A stretch of 64,000 bases of DNA from JAJEFO01 sp009843725 (GCA_965243215.1 CBDEUJ010000004.1:930001-994000), one strand, 5' to 3'; positions 35,497 through 43,573 are shown, numbered from the stretch's first letter. A program made the numbers and translations. The notes: a model not told the origin generated them from the letters alone.

Positions 35497-36533
35497 AGCA
35501 GCTTGCCTTGAAAGACGACATCGTCGCCCGCAACCACCCGACCAATCCGGAACACCTGATGCCCGCAATCCGCAAACGCGGTCGCCACTGACTCAACCGA
35601 CACCTCAGGTGTGACCACCACCATTCCGATTCCGGCGTTGAAGGTTCGCAGCAATTCCGGTTCGGCGAAACCGCCTTTCTCGGCCAGCCATGCAAAGACC
35701 GGAGGCAATTTCCATGCGCCGAGGTCGATTTCGGCGCCGAGATCTTCGGGCAGCACCCGTGGCAAGTTCTCGGTCAAGCCACCGCCGGTGATGTGCGCCA
35801 GCCCGTGCAAAGCACCGGCCCGAATGGCATTGACGGCGCCTCGGACATAGAGCTTGGTCGGTGTCAGCAACGCCTGACCAAGTGAGTCTTCAGCCCAAGG
35901 GCACGCATCATCCCAAGAGTGGTCGTGCTCTTCCACGATGCGTCGAACCAGTGAAAATCCGTTCGAGTGCACGCCATCGCTGGCAAGCCCGAGCAGCACG
36001 TCTCCTTCGGACACTCCGGCAGGCAGTCCTCGCCCTCTTTCCATTGCACCAACGGCAAAGCCCGCGAGATCGAAGTCATCGCCCGCATACATCCCGGGCA
36101 TTTCCGCCGTTTCGCCGCCGATCAGGGCACATCCCGACAGTGCACAGCCTTCGGCTATGCCCTCGATCACCTGAGCCGCCCGGTCGACATCGAGACGCCC
36201 GGTCGCAAGATAGTCCAGGAAAAACAGTGGTTCTGCGCCCTGGCAAACCAGGTCGTTCACGCACATTGCCACGAGATCGATGCCGACGCCGCTGAAATGG
36301 CCGGTTTCGATGGCGATCTTCAGCTTGGTTCCGACTCCGTCCGTCGCGGCCACGATGATCGGATCCTCGTACCCCGCCGCCCTCAGGTCGAACATGCCGC
36401 CAAACCCGCCCAAGCCGTCAACATTGCCAGACCGAGAGGTTCGGACGGAGGCGGACTTGATTCGCTCGACAAGCGCGTTGCCCGCGTCGATGTCCACGCC
36501 CGCATCCGCATAAGTGAGACCGCCTGTGGCCAT
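35493..36533 (-). CDS. purM: Phosphoribosylformylglycinamidine cyclo-ligase
   Basis: A 346-residue AIR synthetase, which closes the imidazole ring in purine synthesis. Motifs: GLTYADAGVDIDAGNALVE, AATDGVGTKLKIA, MCVNDLVCQGAEPLFFLDY, ALIGGETAEMPGMY and LAHITGGGLTENLPRVLP. Starts at ATG 36533 with no strong Shine-Dalgarno. Stop overlaps the purN start. It is the first gene of the purM-purN-rnd operon and lies about 110 bases from a tRNA gene on the opposite strand. Confidence 0.97.
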   Translation of the reverse strand: MATGGLTYADAGVDIDAGNALVERIKSASVRTSRSGNVDGLGGFGGMFDLRAAGYEDPIIVAATDGVGTKLKIAIETGHFSGVGIDLVAMCVNDLVCQGAEPLFFLDYLATGRLDVDRAAQVIEGIAEGCALSGCALIGGETAEMPGMYAGDDFDLAGFAVGAMERGRGLPAGVSEGDVLLGLASDGVHSNGFSLVRRIVEEHDHSWDDACPWAEDSLGQALLTPTKLYVRGAVNAIRAGALHGLAHITGGGLTENLPRVLPEDLGAEIDLGAWKLPPVFAWLAEKGGFAEPELLRTFNAGIGMVVVTPEVSVESVATAFADCGHQVFRIGRVVAGDDVVFQGKLL

Positions 36534-36643
36534 GCGTGCCCTTCTCCGGTTTCGGCAGCGGATACCGGAACGCTGCCACGGTGTCCACGGGAGGCGCGAC
36601 GCTTGACCGTCGCGTCGCGTCTGCTATGCCCTCCGCCGAGGCC

Positions 36644-36720
36644 GGGCCCGTAGCTCAATTGGTTAGAGCAGAGCGCTCATAACGCTTTGGTTGGGGGTTC
36701 GAGTCCCTCCGGGCCTACCA
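36644..36720 (+). tRNA. tRNA with CAU anticodon, probably tRNA-Ile2
   Basis: A full cloverleaf of 77 bases with encoded CCA. Acceptor GGGCCCG pairs with CGGGCCT (one G-U at the end); anticodon stem GAGCG/CGCTT with loop CTCATAA; T-arm GGGGG TTCGAGT CCCTC (one G-U). CAU could be Met or Ile2. The GGGCC acceptor, AGAGCAGAGCG before the anticodon and CTTTGGT after it resemble isoleucine tRNAs whose C34 is changed to lysidine by TilS, rather than the GGCGGGG-type elongator Met tRNA of alphaproteobacteria. The isotype call is inference. Confidence 0.85.
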
Positions 36721-37840
36721 CTCGCCCAATTCAGGACTATACCAACGCGATGTTGAACATCAACCAGAGCGAGATGCTGCCGCAGGAAAATGCACGCAGA
36801 AAGAAAGATACAGCTGCGCCCACATCAACACACGCGGAACTCAGGCTCTCCGGCAAAACGCACGTATAGCTGCACTGAGGCACATCGCCATTGTTCACAA
36901 TTGTCAATTGACGAATGGTGCTATCGTCTGGCAATCCGAGCATCAGACAGCCGATTTCAGTAACTTCGATGATTTTGTCGAGATGGTGGGTACATCGATG
37001 AACTTCTCTCATTACGCCAACATTCTCTCATTACGCCAACAAAGGACACGCTCTTGGCTCCAGACGGGCCCATTCGTCTAGAGTCGGGCGGTTGTTCAAG
37101 GTTGCGGTTTGGCCCTTGGGTGGCACCAGGAAATGCCACGTCTAGTAAATTGTCCGTCACGCCAACGCCCAAGACACAAAGAGCATCAATTGCCCGCCAT
37201 CCGCTCAACCCGCTGCCACCAACGCCGCCAGTGTTCGATTGGGAATCGTGTTTGCCCCAATTGGGCGCTAACGCATCGAACTGCACGACACTTCGGCAGG
37301 TGCATTGCAGCTCACGTTCGCGAAGTGATTGCCGTTTCAGCATTTGGTTGGATAAAGCCAGGTGCGACAATGGGGTCCACAACCTGGAATGGACATCAAT
37401 CACGTTCCGAATTTCCGTAGATCGCGCTTGAGTGCCTCAATATCGAAAAGCAGGCAAATGACAGCGGAGCCTTCCTTGTCACGTTGCGAGGTCGACAAGC
37501 TTGCCTCTGAACGAAAGCAAGTAGGCAGCCGCACATACGCGGAAATCCAATCAGGACATGTCTGGTTTAGCGTCAAAGTTCTGGAACGCTAGCCAAGCGT
37601 CATGAATTCAGCGTCATCACTTTAGATATAACTACTTGATTTAGATAATTAAAGTCAGCATCGGCACAAGGACTGACGTCGGATCCAATGTCAAGTTTCA
37701 ACCAAAGATGGAAGTGCCAGCGCCAAACTTCAGAAATTTCTCACGCCCGGACATTCAGAGTTGCACTTCAGGCAATAGATATGTAGCACAAAATTAGTGC
37801 TAAAATGGCCATTTGCGCCATCGCAACCAAGGAGAGCCGC
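36721..37840. other. AT-richer region between tRNA-Ile2 and the H-NS-like gene
   Basis: About 1.1 kb with visibly lower GC than its surroundings, most AT-rich at 37600-37800. Open frames exist (for example 36737-37012 reverse, 37054-37431 and 37362-37592 forward) but none resembles a known family; the last ends in protein-like SGHVWFSVKVLER. It contains the exact 19-bp tandem repeat 37004-37041. Position 3' of a tRNA gene plus altered composition suggests a remnant of horizontally acquired DNA. No integrase or transposase is visible in it. Confidence 0.5.
37004..37041. repeat. Perfect tandem duplication of 19 bp
   Basis: TTCTCTCATTACGCCAACA occurs at 37004-37022 and again, identically and without spacer, at 37023-37041. 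Read directly. Probably a recent slippage or a target duplication scar, since old repeats would have diverged in this eroded region. Confidence 0.95.
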
Positions 37841-38173
37841 ATGGTAGCGAAAATCAACCTCGGAAAACTTTCCGAAAAGGAACTGAAGGCCCTCAAACGA
37901 GGCGTCGAAAACCAGCTCAAGACCACCCGGACACGCGCGATTGCCGCAGCGACACAAGAACTTCAGGACGCTGTCCAGAAAATTGCAAAGAAGCACGGTT
38001 TGACCGTCAGTGAAGTCCAGGGCAAGAAGAGAAAATACCGCAAGTCCCCTGCACCGCCGAAGTACCGGAACCCGAACGATCCCGGCCAGACCTGGTCCGG
38101 CCGTGGGCGCCAGCCGGCCTGGTTCAGGGAGGCAATGGACAAAGGCAAGTCAGCCAAGAGCCTGGAAATCTGA
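37841..38173 (+). CDS. H-NS/HvrA family nucleoid-associated protein
   Basis: A 110-residue histone-like protein. Residues 1-60 form a charged helical oligomerisation region (KLSEKELKALKRGVENQL); residues 72-95 are the DNA-binding H-NS domain with PPKYRNPNDPGQTWSGRGR and QPAW, the AT-hook-like loop. Such proteins silence AT-rich acquired DNA; the Rhodobacter member HvrA modulates photosynthesis and nitrogen genes. ATG 37841 has AAGGAGAG upstream. The gene borders the AT-richer region to its left, exactly the DNA it would bind. A terminator follows at 38185. Confidence 0.92.
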   Translation: MVAKINLGKLSEKELKALKRGVENQLKTTRTRAIAAATQELQDAVQKIAKKHGLTVSEVQGKKRKYRKSPAPPKYRNPNDPGQTWSGRGRQPAWFREAMDKGKSAKSLEI

Positions 38174-38184
38174 ACTGGGGAATT

Positions 38185-38208
38185 GGGCGGCTCCACTTGC
38201 CGCCCCTT
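38185..38208 (+). terminator. Terminator hairpin after the H-NS-like gene
   Basis: GGGCGGC, a 7-base loop and GCCGCCC form a perfect stem followed by CTTT. It lies between two convergent genes and could serve both. Confidence 0.6.
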
Positions 38209-39525
38209 TCATCTCGGGATGGAAATCTCGGCTTTCAATCCGCCCAAATCCGCGCTTTCCCCAAGCAACAATGTTCCACCATGTTGTCGCGCCACGTCTG
38301 CGGCAATCGACAGGCCAAGCCCAACGCCCAAGCCGCCATCCTGATTCCTGGCGGAGTCCAGCCGGATGAACGGCTTGAGCACGAATTCACGCAAGTCTTC
38401 CGGAATGCCTGGCCCGCTGTCCTCCACGACAAATCTGATTCGATCATTGGCAGCTTGTGCCGACACCTTGGCTTGACCACCATAGCGCACTGCATTGACA
38501 ATCAGGTTCTCGAGGGCGCGCTGCAACGCCGCCCGGCGCAGCATTGCACGCCCCTCGCCTTCCAGCGCGCCAAGGACCACCGGCTCGCTTCGCGCGATTC
38601 GATTCGTCAGCTTGCGCACGAATTCCAAGGGATCAGTTTGCTCGGGCGTCTCCAAGGCGTCACCCCTCGCGAACGACAGAAAGGCTTCCAGCATGCCTTC
38701 CATGTCCTGAACATCACGACGCATCGCCTCCGCTTCGGAACTGTCATCCATGAGCGAAAGCCCGAGCTTCATTCTGGTCAGTGGCGTCCTGAGATCGTGG
38801 CTGACCCCGGACAGCATCAGAGTTCGCTGCTCGATCTGGCGCTCTATTCGTCCGCGCATGTCAAGAAACGCCTTGCCTGCCAATCGAACCTCGGTGGCAC
38901 CGCTCGGTTCGTACGGCACGACGCGCCCTTTTCCAAATGCCTCCGCTGCGCGTGCAAGGCGCCGAATGGGGCGGATCTGGTTGCGCATGTACAGGAGCGC
39001 GATCGCAGACATCAAGAGCGCCGTAAACCCGATCAGGACGAGAAACTGATGCGGGTTGCGTGCATTGAGCCGCCGCCGGGACACGATCAGTTCGGCCGGC
39101 CCAGCCTCGGTTCCGACGGAAAGGCGAGCAAAACCGTGAAGGCCGACCAGATCAACGCCGAGCAATTGCTCGATTTCTCGATCAAGCGTTGCAATGACGG
39201 TCTTTCCTGACAGATCGAACCAGTCACGTCGTGTCAAGGGCGGCACGGCTCCTGGGGAGATTCCGATGCCAAGGGGCTTGGCAACCTCCAAAGCCGCTTC
39301 GAACGCGCTGTCCGTGTCCGGCGCATCGACGTCGATTCGGCCAAGGATGAGCTTGATCTCATGCGCCACGCCAACCGTCATCTGATCGGTCACACCCTCG
39401 TACAGGCGCTGGATGAACACGACCGTGACGACCACCATGATGACGGTCACAGGCACGAGCAGGATCAGCGTCGAGCGCCCGTAAAAGGTCCTTGGCATCC
39501 AGTATTTCAGAAGCCGCGCAATCAT
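38209..39525 (-). CDS. EnvZ-like sensor histidine kinase
   Basis: A 438-residue membrane kinase. Transmembrane helices at about residues 20-38 and 161-180 flank a periplasmic domain of about 120 residues; then HAMP (RNQIRPIRRLARAAEAFGKG), the phospho-acceptor box LSGVSHDLRTPLTRMKLGLS with His243, and an ATPase domain with ENLIVNAVRYGG (N box), DSGPGIPED (G1) and GLGVGLGLSI (G2). It resembles OmpR-partner EnvZ kinases. No response regulator gene is adjacent on either side, so it is orphan here. Divergent from the MBL gene. Starts at ATG 39525. Confidence 0.92.
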   Translation of the reverse strand: MIARLLKYWMPRTFYGRSTLILLVPVTVIMVVVTVVFIQRLYEGVTDQMTVGVAHEIKLILGRIDVDAPDTDSAFEAALEVAKPLGIGISPGAVPPLTRRDWFDLSGKTVIATLDREIEQLLGVDLVGLHGFARLSVGTEAGPAELIVSRRRLNARNPHQFLVLIGFTALLMSAIALLYMRNQIRPIRRLARAAEAFGKGRVVPYEPSGATEVRLAGKAFLDMRGRIERQIEQRTLMLSGVSHDLRTPLTRMKLGLSLMDDSSEAEAMRRDVQDMEGMLEAFLSFARGDALETPEQTDPLEFVRKLTNRIARSEPVVLGALEGEGRAMLRRAALQRALENLIVNAVRYGGQAKVSAQAANDRIRFVVEDSGPGIPEDLREFVLKPFIRLDSARNQDGGLGVGLGLSIAADVARQHGGTLLLGESADLGGLKAEISIPR

Positions 39526-39567
39526 GGCATGACCCTAAGGGCGTTGGAGCGGGAGAAAAAGGGGCCG

Positions 39568-40461
39568 ATGAGCAAACCTCAGGCAGGGCTTGTTCGAACT
39601 GTCGCAGACGGAATTCGGTGCGTCCTCGCCCCGAATCCGGGCGTGATGACCCATTGGGGAACGAACAGCTACATTGTCGGCCAAGGGCAGGTTGCCGTCA
39701 TCGATCCCGGGCCCGAGGATGAAGCTCATCTTGACGCAATTCTGCGGGCAACAGCGGGCGAGCATGTCACTCAAATACTGATTACGCACGCGCATGCCGA
39801 CCACAGCCCGCTCGCCCGAACTCTGGCCGAGCGGACCGGGGCAACCGTGCTGGGTTTCGGGACACCTGAGGCTGGGCGCAACGCAACAATGCAAGGTCTC
39901 GCGGAAGCGGGCCTCTCGGGCGGCGGAGAAGGTGTCGACAGCCTGTTTAGACCCGACATCCAGATATCCGACGGAGACGTCGTCAACGGCGAGGGCTGGC
40001 AGCTTGACGTGATTCACTCACCCGGCCACCTTGCCGGTCATCTTGCCTTTCGGTTGGATGACGTGGTCTTCTCGGGCGACCACGTGATGGAATGGTCTTC
40101 CTCACTCGTGTCGCCACCCGACGGAAACGTCCGAGATTTCATGCAGACGTCTGAACGCTTGGCCAGCCTGGGCGCCCGTCGGTTCCTGTCCGGACATGGT
40201 CCCGACATTCAGGAACCGGAGGAGCGCCTTTCCTGGCTGATCAAGCATCGCCAGGCCCGGGCAGACGCGATTCTCGATGCGCTGAGCACGTCACCGCAAA
40301 GCGTCGAGGAAGTCACGCGCAAGGTCTACACCGACACTCCAGCTGCCATGCTGCCAGCTGCATCGCGAAACGTTTTCGCGCATCTCATCGACCATGTCGA
40401 AAGGGGATGGGCAACGGCACATCCTGAACTCGGACTGTCCGCAGGATTCTCGCGAATCTAG
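39568..40461 (+). CDS. MBL-fold hydrolase (GloB/RNase Z-like beta-lactamase fold)
   Basis: A 297-residue metallo-beta-lactamase-fold enzyme. Metal ligands are visible: ITHAHADHSP (His74, His76, Asp78, His79), HSPGHLAGH, FSGDHVMEWSSSLV and a late His in FLSGHGPDIQ. The C-terminal 80 residues (LIKHRQARADAILDAL) form the winged-helix/dimerisation extension of the LACTB2-like subgroup. Possible roles are thioester or nucleic-acid hydrolysis; not determinable. I use ATG 39568 (MSKPQAGLVRTVADG), which matches the usual family N-terminus; ATG 39529 is an alternative. A hairpin terminator follows the stop. Confidence 0.88.
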   Translation: MSKPQAGLVRTVADGIRCVLAPNPGVMTHWGTNSYIVGQGQVAVIDPGPEDEAHLDAILRATAGEHVTQILITHAHADHSPLARTLAERTGATVLGFGTPEAGRNATMQGLAEAGLSGGGEGVDSLFRPDIQISDGDVVNGEGWQLDVIHSPGHLAGHLAFRLDDVVFSGDHVMEWSSSLVSPPDGNVRDFMQTSERLASLGARRFLSGHGPDIQEPEERLSWLIKHRQARADAILDALSTSPQSVEEVTRKVYTDTPAAMLPAASRNVFAHLIDHVERGWATAHPELGLSAGFSRI

Positions 40462-40486
40462 ACCCGGCCCGCATTGGAGGCCGGGT
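40462..40486 (+). terminator. Hairpin after the MBL gene
   Basis: ACCCGGCC, a 9-base loop and GGCCGGGT form a perfect 8-bp stem starting one base after the stop codon. No U-run, but the position is right. Confidence 0.55.
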
Positions 40487-40583
40487 TCCGGAACGATCCT
40501 CGCATCTGCAGAAAGTCACCAAATTTCGCCGCTCCTTCCCACTGGACGAGGTCAAGGAGCATTGCTATATCGACCATCGGCAT

Positions 40584-40658
40584 TCCGGCGTAGCTCAGCG
40601 GTAGAGCAGTTGACTGTTAATCAATTGGTCGTTGGTTCGATCCCAACCGCCGGAGCCA
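40584..40658 (+). tRNA. tRNA-Asn (GTT)
   Basis: A 75-base cloverleaf with encoded CCA. Acceptor TCCGGCG/CGCCGGA, D-arm GCTC/GAGC, anticodon loop CTGTTAA giving GTT, T-arm GTTGG TTCGATC CCAAC, discriminator G. All stems pair. A terminator hairpin follows 10 bases on. The 3' side leads into a patchwork of small and broken genes, so the tRNA may have served as an integration site. Confidence 0.97.
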
Positions 40659-40668
40659 ACAAAAACAG

Positions 40669-40694
40669 GGCCTTAGCGAGACATCGCTGAGGCC
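40669..40694 (+). terminator. Terminator hairpin after tRNA-Asn
   Basis: GGCCTTAGCGA and TCGCTGAGGCC form an 11-bp stem with one G-U pair around GACA. It is preceded by AAAAAC and followed by TTGACC. Confidence 0.6.
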
Positions 40695-40704
40695 TTGACC
40701 GCTT

Positions 40705-40877
40705 CTAGCCCCTCAAGTCACGATGTTCCGAGGCGATCTCGGCAGGGTCGTTAATCTGGTTTTCGTAGAGCCCCGCCGGAACCTCGCGAAGAAAGCGGAA
40801 TCAGTTTCGTATTCCCCTGGTCCAATGAACCTGACGGCTTCGGTTTCGGTGAATTGAATGGCGCTTATATGCTAAAG
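40705..40877 (-). pseudogene. Short frameshifted coding remnant
   Basis: Two adjacent reverse-strand frames read like one protein broken by a frameshift near 40785. The upstream part reads AIQFTETEAVRFIGPGEYET then DSAFFA; the downstream part, one frame over, reads REVPAGLYENQINDPAEIA then SEHRDLRG and stop (TAG, 40707-40705). Both have biased, non-random composition. The upstream part has no ATG; a stop precedes it. I do not recognise the family. A perfect hairpin (ATCCGGC/GCCGGAT, 40882-40899) lies just before it. The order suggests a small accessory or phage-type gene that has decayed. Confidence 0.4.
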
Positions 40878-41171
40878 TAACATCCGGCTCGCGCCGGATT
40901 TCCCTCACGATTTCCCGATTTCCACGACGGTGACAGGGCGCATCTTCTTGCTCACTTGCTTGACAAGGCAAAGTCGACCGATAGCCTTCCCCCCGCAATC
41001 AAATTCACGCCCCGCTCTGTCGGGTCGCCTGCCGAATGCAAGAGCCTGAAACCGGCTAGGGGTAGCTCCCCGCGCCTTGGCGAATAGGCAGGGTCTTTCC
41101 ATGCGTGGATTTGATTGCAACGGCCCGGCACCCGCCGGGCTGATCGCGACAAGATCAGAGAGGTGATCACC

Positions 41172-42029
41172 ATGACAACTCGATTGGCAATAGTGTTTGT
41201 TGCATTGCTGGCCCTGGCAGGGTGCGGCGGCGGCGGTGGGGGCGGTCCAAGCGACGGCGACGTTCAGACTGGGACCGGATCCCAAACGCCACAGGAAACG
41301 GTCGCTGACATTTCGGCCAGGCTTCCCGGATTGCTTTCCCGAACGGACTCCCTGGTTGTTTCGACATGGTATGGAGAAACCGACAACGCCGCGCTTCCGA
41401 CATTCCGTGCCAGATCGTCATGCTCCGGCACTGTCTGCACTGTCCATGAGCCGCAAACAGGTCTTTCAGCTACCGTCGACCTTGACGATGTCAGTTGGGA
41501 CACGTCGAGGACCAGAGCGCTTCTGACCAAGCACGACATTACCGTGCTTGAAACTCGGACAGATACCGGAAGGGACTATTCGTCCGTGATGGATCACAGC
41601 GCGTTCGCCATCGAGAACGACCGCAGGGTGATTGACGGCGTAACGGTCTGGAGTCGTCTGTCCAGCGCAGGCGGCGACCTGACGCGATCGCGGCCGACAG
41701 GAACGGCGACATGGACCGGGATCATGGTTGGCGTTCCGTCCGGCACCGCAGGGCGAAACAACTTCCTGCAAGGTGACGCGGCCCTGACCTACGACTTCTC
41801 CGGATCTCTTGACGCCAGATTCACCAGCATCAGAAACATCACGAGGAACCAACCCCACTCCGTCACGAGCGTCCGGTTCGATGACATTCCGGTGTCTTCG
41901 CGCGGGACGTTTCAGGCCGGGGGCACAGGCAACCGCATTCAGGGCGGGTTCTACGGCCGCGGCCACGCGGAGACCGCCGGCGTCTTCGAGCAGCAAGGCA
42001 TCGTTGGTTCTTTCGGAGCCAAGAAGTAG
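41172..42029 (+). CDS. TbpB-like surface lipoprotein (transferrin-binding-protein-like beta barrel)
   Basis: A 285-residue lipoprotein. MTTRLAIVFVALLALAGC is a lipoprotein signal, acylated at Cys18, followed by a poly-Gly linker. The C-terminal half has the eight-stranded TbpB-type barrel pattern: TATWTGIMVGVPSG, ALTYDFSGSLDARFTSI, IPVSSRGTFQAGG, IQGGFYGRGHAETAGVFEQ and the terminal GIVGSFGAKK. In Neisseria such proteins bind host transferrin and reach the surface via Slam; marine relatives are of unknown ligand. No Slam gene is near. AGAGAGGTGATCACC precedes ATG 41172. A strong terminator follows. Confidence 0.82.
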   Translation: MTTRLAIVFVALLALAGCGGGGGGGPSDGDVQTGTGSQTPQETVADISARLPGLLSRTDSLVVSTWYGETDNAALPTFRARSSCSGTVCTVHEPQTGLSATVDLDDVSWDTSRTRALLTKHDITVLETRTDTGRDYSSVMDHSAFAIENDRRVIDGVTVWSRLSSAGGDLTRSRPTGTATWTGIMVGVPSGTAGRNNFLQGDAALTYDFSGSLDARFTSIRNITRNQPHSVTSVRFDDIPVSSRGTFQAGGTGNRIQGGFYGRGHAETAGVFEQQGIVGSFGAKK

Positions 42030-42042
42030 GAACTAGAAGTGC

Positions 42043-42074
42043 GGAACCCCGCCTGTCCTAGCAAGCGGGGTTCC
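42043..42074 (+). terminator. Strong hairpin terminator
   Basis: GGAACCCCGC and GCGGGGTTCC form a perfect 10-bp stem with a 12-base loop, 13 bases after the TbpB-like stop. Weak U-tract (TTCCATC). Confidence 0.65.
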
Positions 42075-42099
42075 ATCGTCACGAGAAGGAGAAGTTCTC

Positions 42100-42420
42100 A
42101 TGAATCAGAAGTATTCTTGGCGTGATTGCGAATTTGACATTTGTCTTCAGGACGGTTTGTGGCGCGCAACGTCCGGTCTATACATTTTCGCTGCTCCAAC
42201 GAAAGATCATCAATCAACCGGTTCATGGCTTGCGTTGTACGTAGGTCAGACGAGTGATTTCTCCACAAGGATTCCCAATCACGAAAGGTGGCAAGAGGCG
42301 CTGCAGCTCGGCGCGACACACGTCCATGCACGGGAAGAAACGGCATCGGTTGTCCTGGACAAGATGGAGGAAGGACTGATTCAGATCTACCAGCCGCCGA
42401 TGAATGTTCAACACGGATAA
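42100..42420 (+). CDS. Small GIY-YIG superfamily protein
   Basis: A 106-residue protein with every key element of the GIY-YIG nuclease fold: GLYIF (26-30) for the GIY strand, YVGQT (47-51) for YIG, Arg57 in TRIPNHERW, a Glu at 90/91 in KMEEGLIQIY, and Asn102 in PPMN. The LGATHVHARE segment recurs in relatives. GIY-YIG enzymes cut DNA with one metal ion; stand-alone small members are found in mobile elements, repair and restriction. A good ribosome binding site (GAAGGAGAAG) precedes ATG 42100. It follows the TbpB-like gene's terminator and precedes an IS relic. The catalytic set looks intact. Function unknown. Confidence 0.85.
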   Translation: MNQKYSWRDCEFDICLQDGLWRATSGLYIFAAPTKDHQSTGSWLALYVGQTSDFSTRIPNHERWQEALQLGATHVHAREETASVVLDKMEEGLIQIYQPPMNVQHG

Positions 42421-42523
42421 TGGACATGCCAAACTCCCTCGTCTAGATTGCGGTCTATCCGAGGGGTCATGAGCCGTCTTCAGTCCCCGCCAAGTGACCA
42501 GACGGTTCCGCTCTTTTCCAAAA

Positions 42524-43130
42524 CTACCCCACCAAGTCCCGATACTTCAACCGCTTGTCGATCATGCCGTCCACGATCTCGGCCATCTGGTCGAGCGTAT
42601 CAAGGTCGCGCATGTTGTGCCGCCCCGCGAATTCGGTGACGTAGCGCTGCAAGTGCTTCGCGCTGAAGTGGTGGAAGGTGCCGATGTAACCGCGCTTGAT
42701 CATGGACCAGAAGGACTCCATCCCGTTCGTGTGCGCCATCTCCCTCACATACTCGCCGACAGAGTGATTGACGGCCTCGTGCGGGTTCGACATGCCCTTT
42801 TTAGGCGGCGGCTTCGTCCGTGTAGACCTGCGCGTTGGCGCGGCCTGCTCTTCCACGAAGCCCTGAAGCGTCGGCGCGTCGGTTGACTGGACGACACGGG
42901 CGACAACAAGGTTCGTGAAATAGCTGCTTATGTGCCTGGCTGATCTCTCTGGGCGGAACGGCACATTCCATACGTATGTCGACTTTGCTGTCGATGATGA
43001 CATTGGGCGGCACTGAATGGCGGAAAATGCCATCGAGTTCCGGGCGGGTGCAAATTTCCCAAAAAAGCGCTTGTGTAGGCATGCGCGCCGCTGATGCATC
43101 GAGCGACGCTTGCTCCATCCATCGCAATTG
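42524..43130 (-). pseudogene. IS1595-family transposase remnant
   Basis: The reverse strand carries the C-terminal half of an IS1595 (ISXO2-like) DDE transposase: NPHEAVNHSVGEYV, AHTNGMESFWSMIKRGYIG, TFHHFSAKHLQRYV and EFAGRHNMRDLDTLDQMAE, ending at TAG 42524. Upstream pieces lie in other frames, for example AQVYTDEAAA near 42801-42830, which normally leads into the region seen; so there is at least one frameshift. No recognisable N-terminal zinc ribbon remains. Inverted repeats could not be identified. The copy cannot make a transposase. It probably inserted into, or beside, the TRAP binding-protein gene next door. Confidence 0.8.
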
Positions 43131-43234
43131 GAAATGAAGGCAAGGCGATGGCTTACCAACATGTCACTGCGCCTCGGTGCAATCGACCGCGTCCGCGCAA
43201 AGGCCGTGCGTGGTGATCGAAACCGCAATCGGGA

Positions 43235-43519
43235 AAATTGCGCCGTGCAGCCGGGCACGTTGAAGGCAGCGTCCGTAACGCCGTCCAAGACGACCGAGCA
43301 TTGCATGGACGGCAACGAGTTCAGCGAACCGCCGGGAAACTGCCGCACGGTCAGCGCTCAGCCTGAAGCCTTGGCGAGCCTTTCCGCGAACGGAATGAAC
43401 AACGCCTTGTTCATCTGGTGCTTGGGACCCATGAAATAGGCCAGCGTCCGTTCCTTGGCTGAGGCCGTCGGTACGGCCGCCAGACAGGCGGCGATGGCAA
43501 GGGCTGCGAGTTTATTCAT
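43235..43519 (-). pseudogene. TRAP binding-protein gene relic (dctP-like 5' part)
   Basis: From ATG 43519, with a strong AAGGAGGGAGG site, the frame gives signal peptide MNKLAALAIAACLAAVPTAS and the DctP-like start TLAYFMGPKHQMNKALFIPF then AERLAKASG, then TGA at 43360-43358. The same frame continues ALTVRQFPGGSLNSLPSMQ, then CSVVLDGVTDAAFNVPG, matching the next TRAP binding-protein block (compare the intact dctP genes at 56.7-57.7 and 61.4-62.3 kb). So a nonsense mutation hit the gene; the rest is missing, replaced by transposase remains. It lies 54 bases after pobA and may once have imported an aromatic acid for it. Confidence 0.8.
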
Positions 43520-43573
43520 GCCTCCCTCCTTGGTGGGGTGTTTTGGCCGGAAAACGCACCGGCCCGAGTGCAA

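Noticed and set aside
36644..36720. Elongator tRNA-Met
   Set aside because: The anticodon CAU allows it, but acceptor and anticodon-stem bases fit tRNA-Ile2 better; left as probable Ile2.
37004..37041. CRISPR-like repeat
   Set aside because: Only two copies, directly adjacent with no spacer.
40882..40899. Perfect hairpin ATCCGGC/GCCGGAT
   Set aside because: Considered as a terminator for a reverse-strand frame ending at 40905, but no U-tract follows and that frame is not a recognised gene.
41115..41171. Upstream start for the TbpB-like gene
   Set aside because: It would place charged residues before the lipoprotein signal; ATG 41172 gives a normal signal peptide.
42430..43350. Intact insertion sequence
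   Set aside because: The transposase is frameshifted and truncated and no terminal inverted repeats could be matched by eye.
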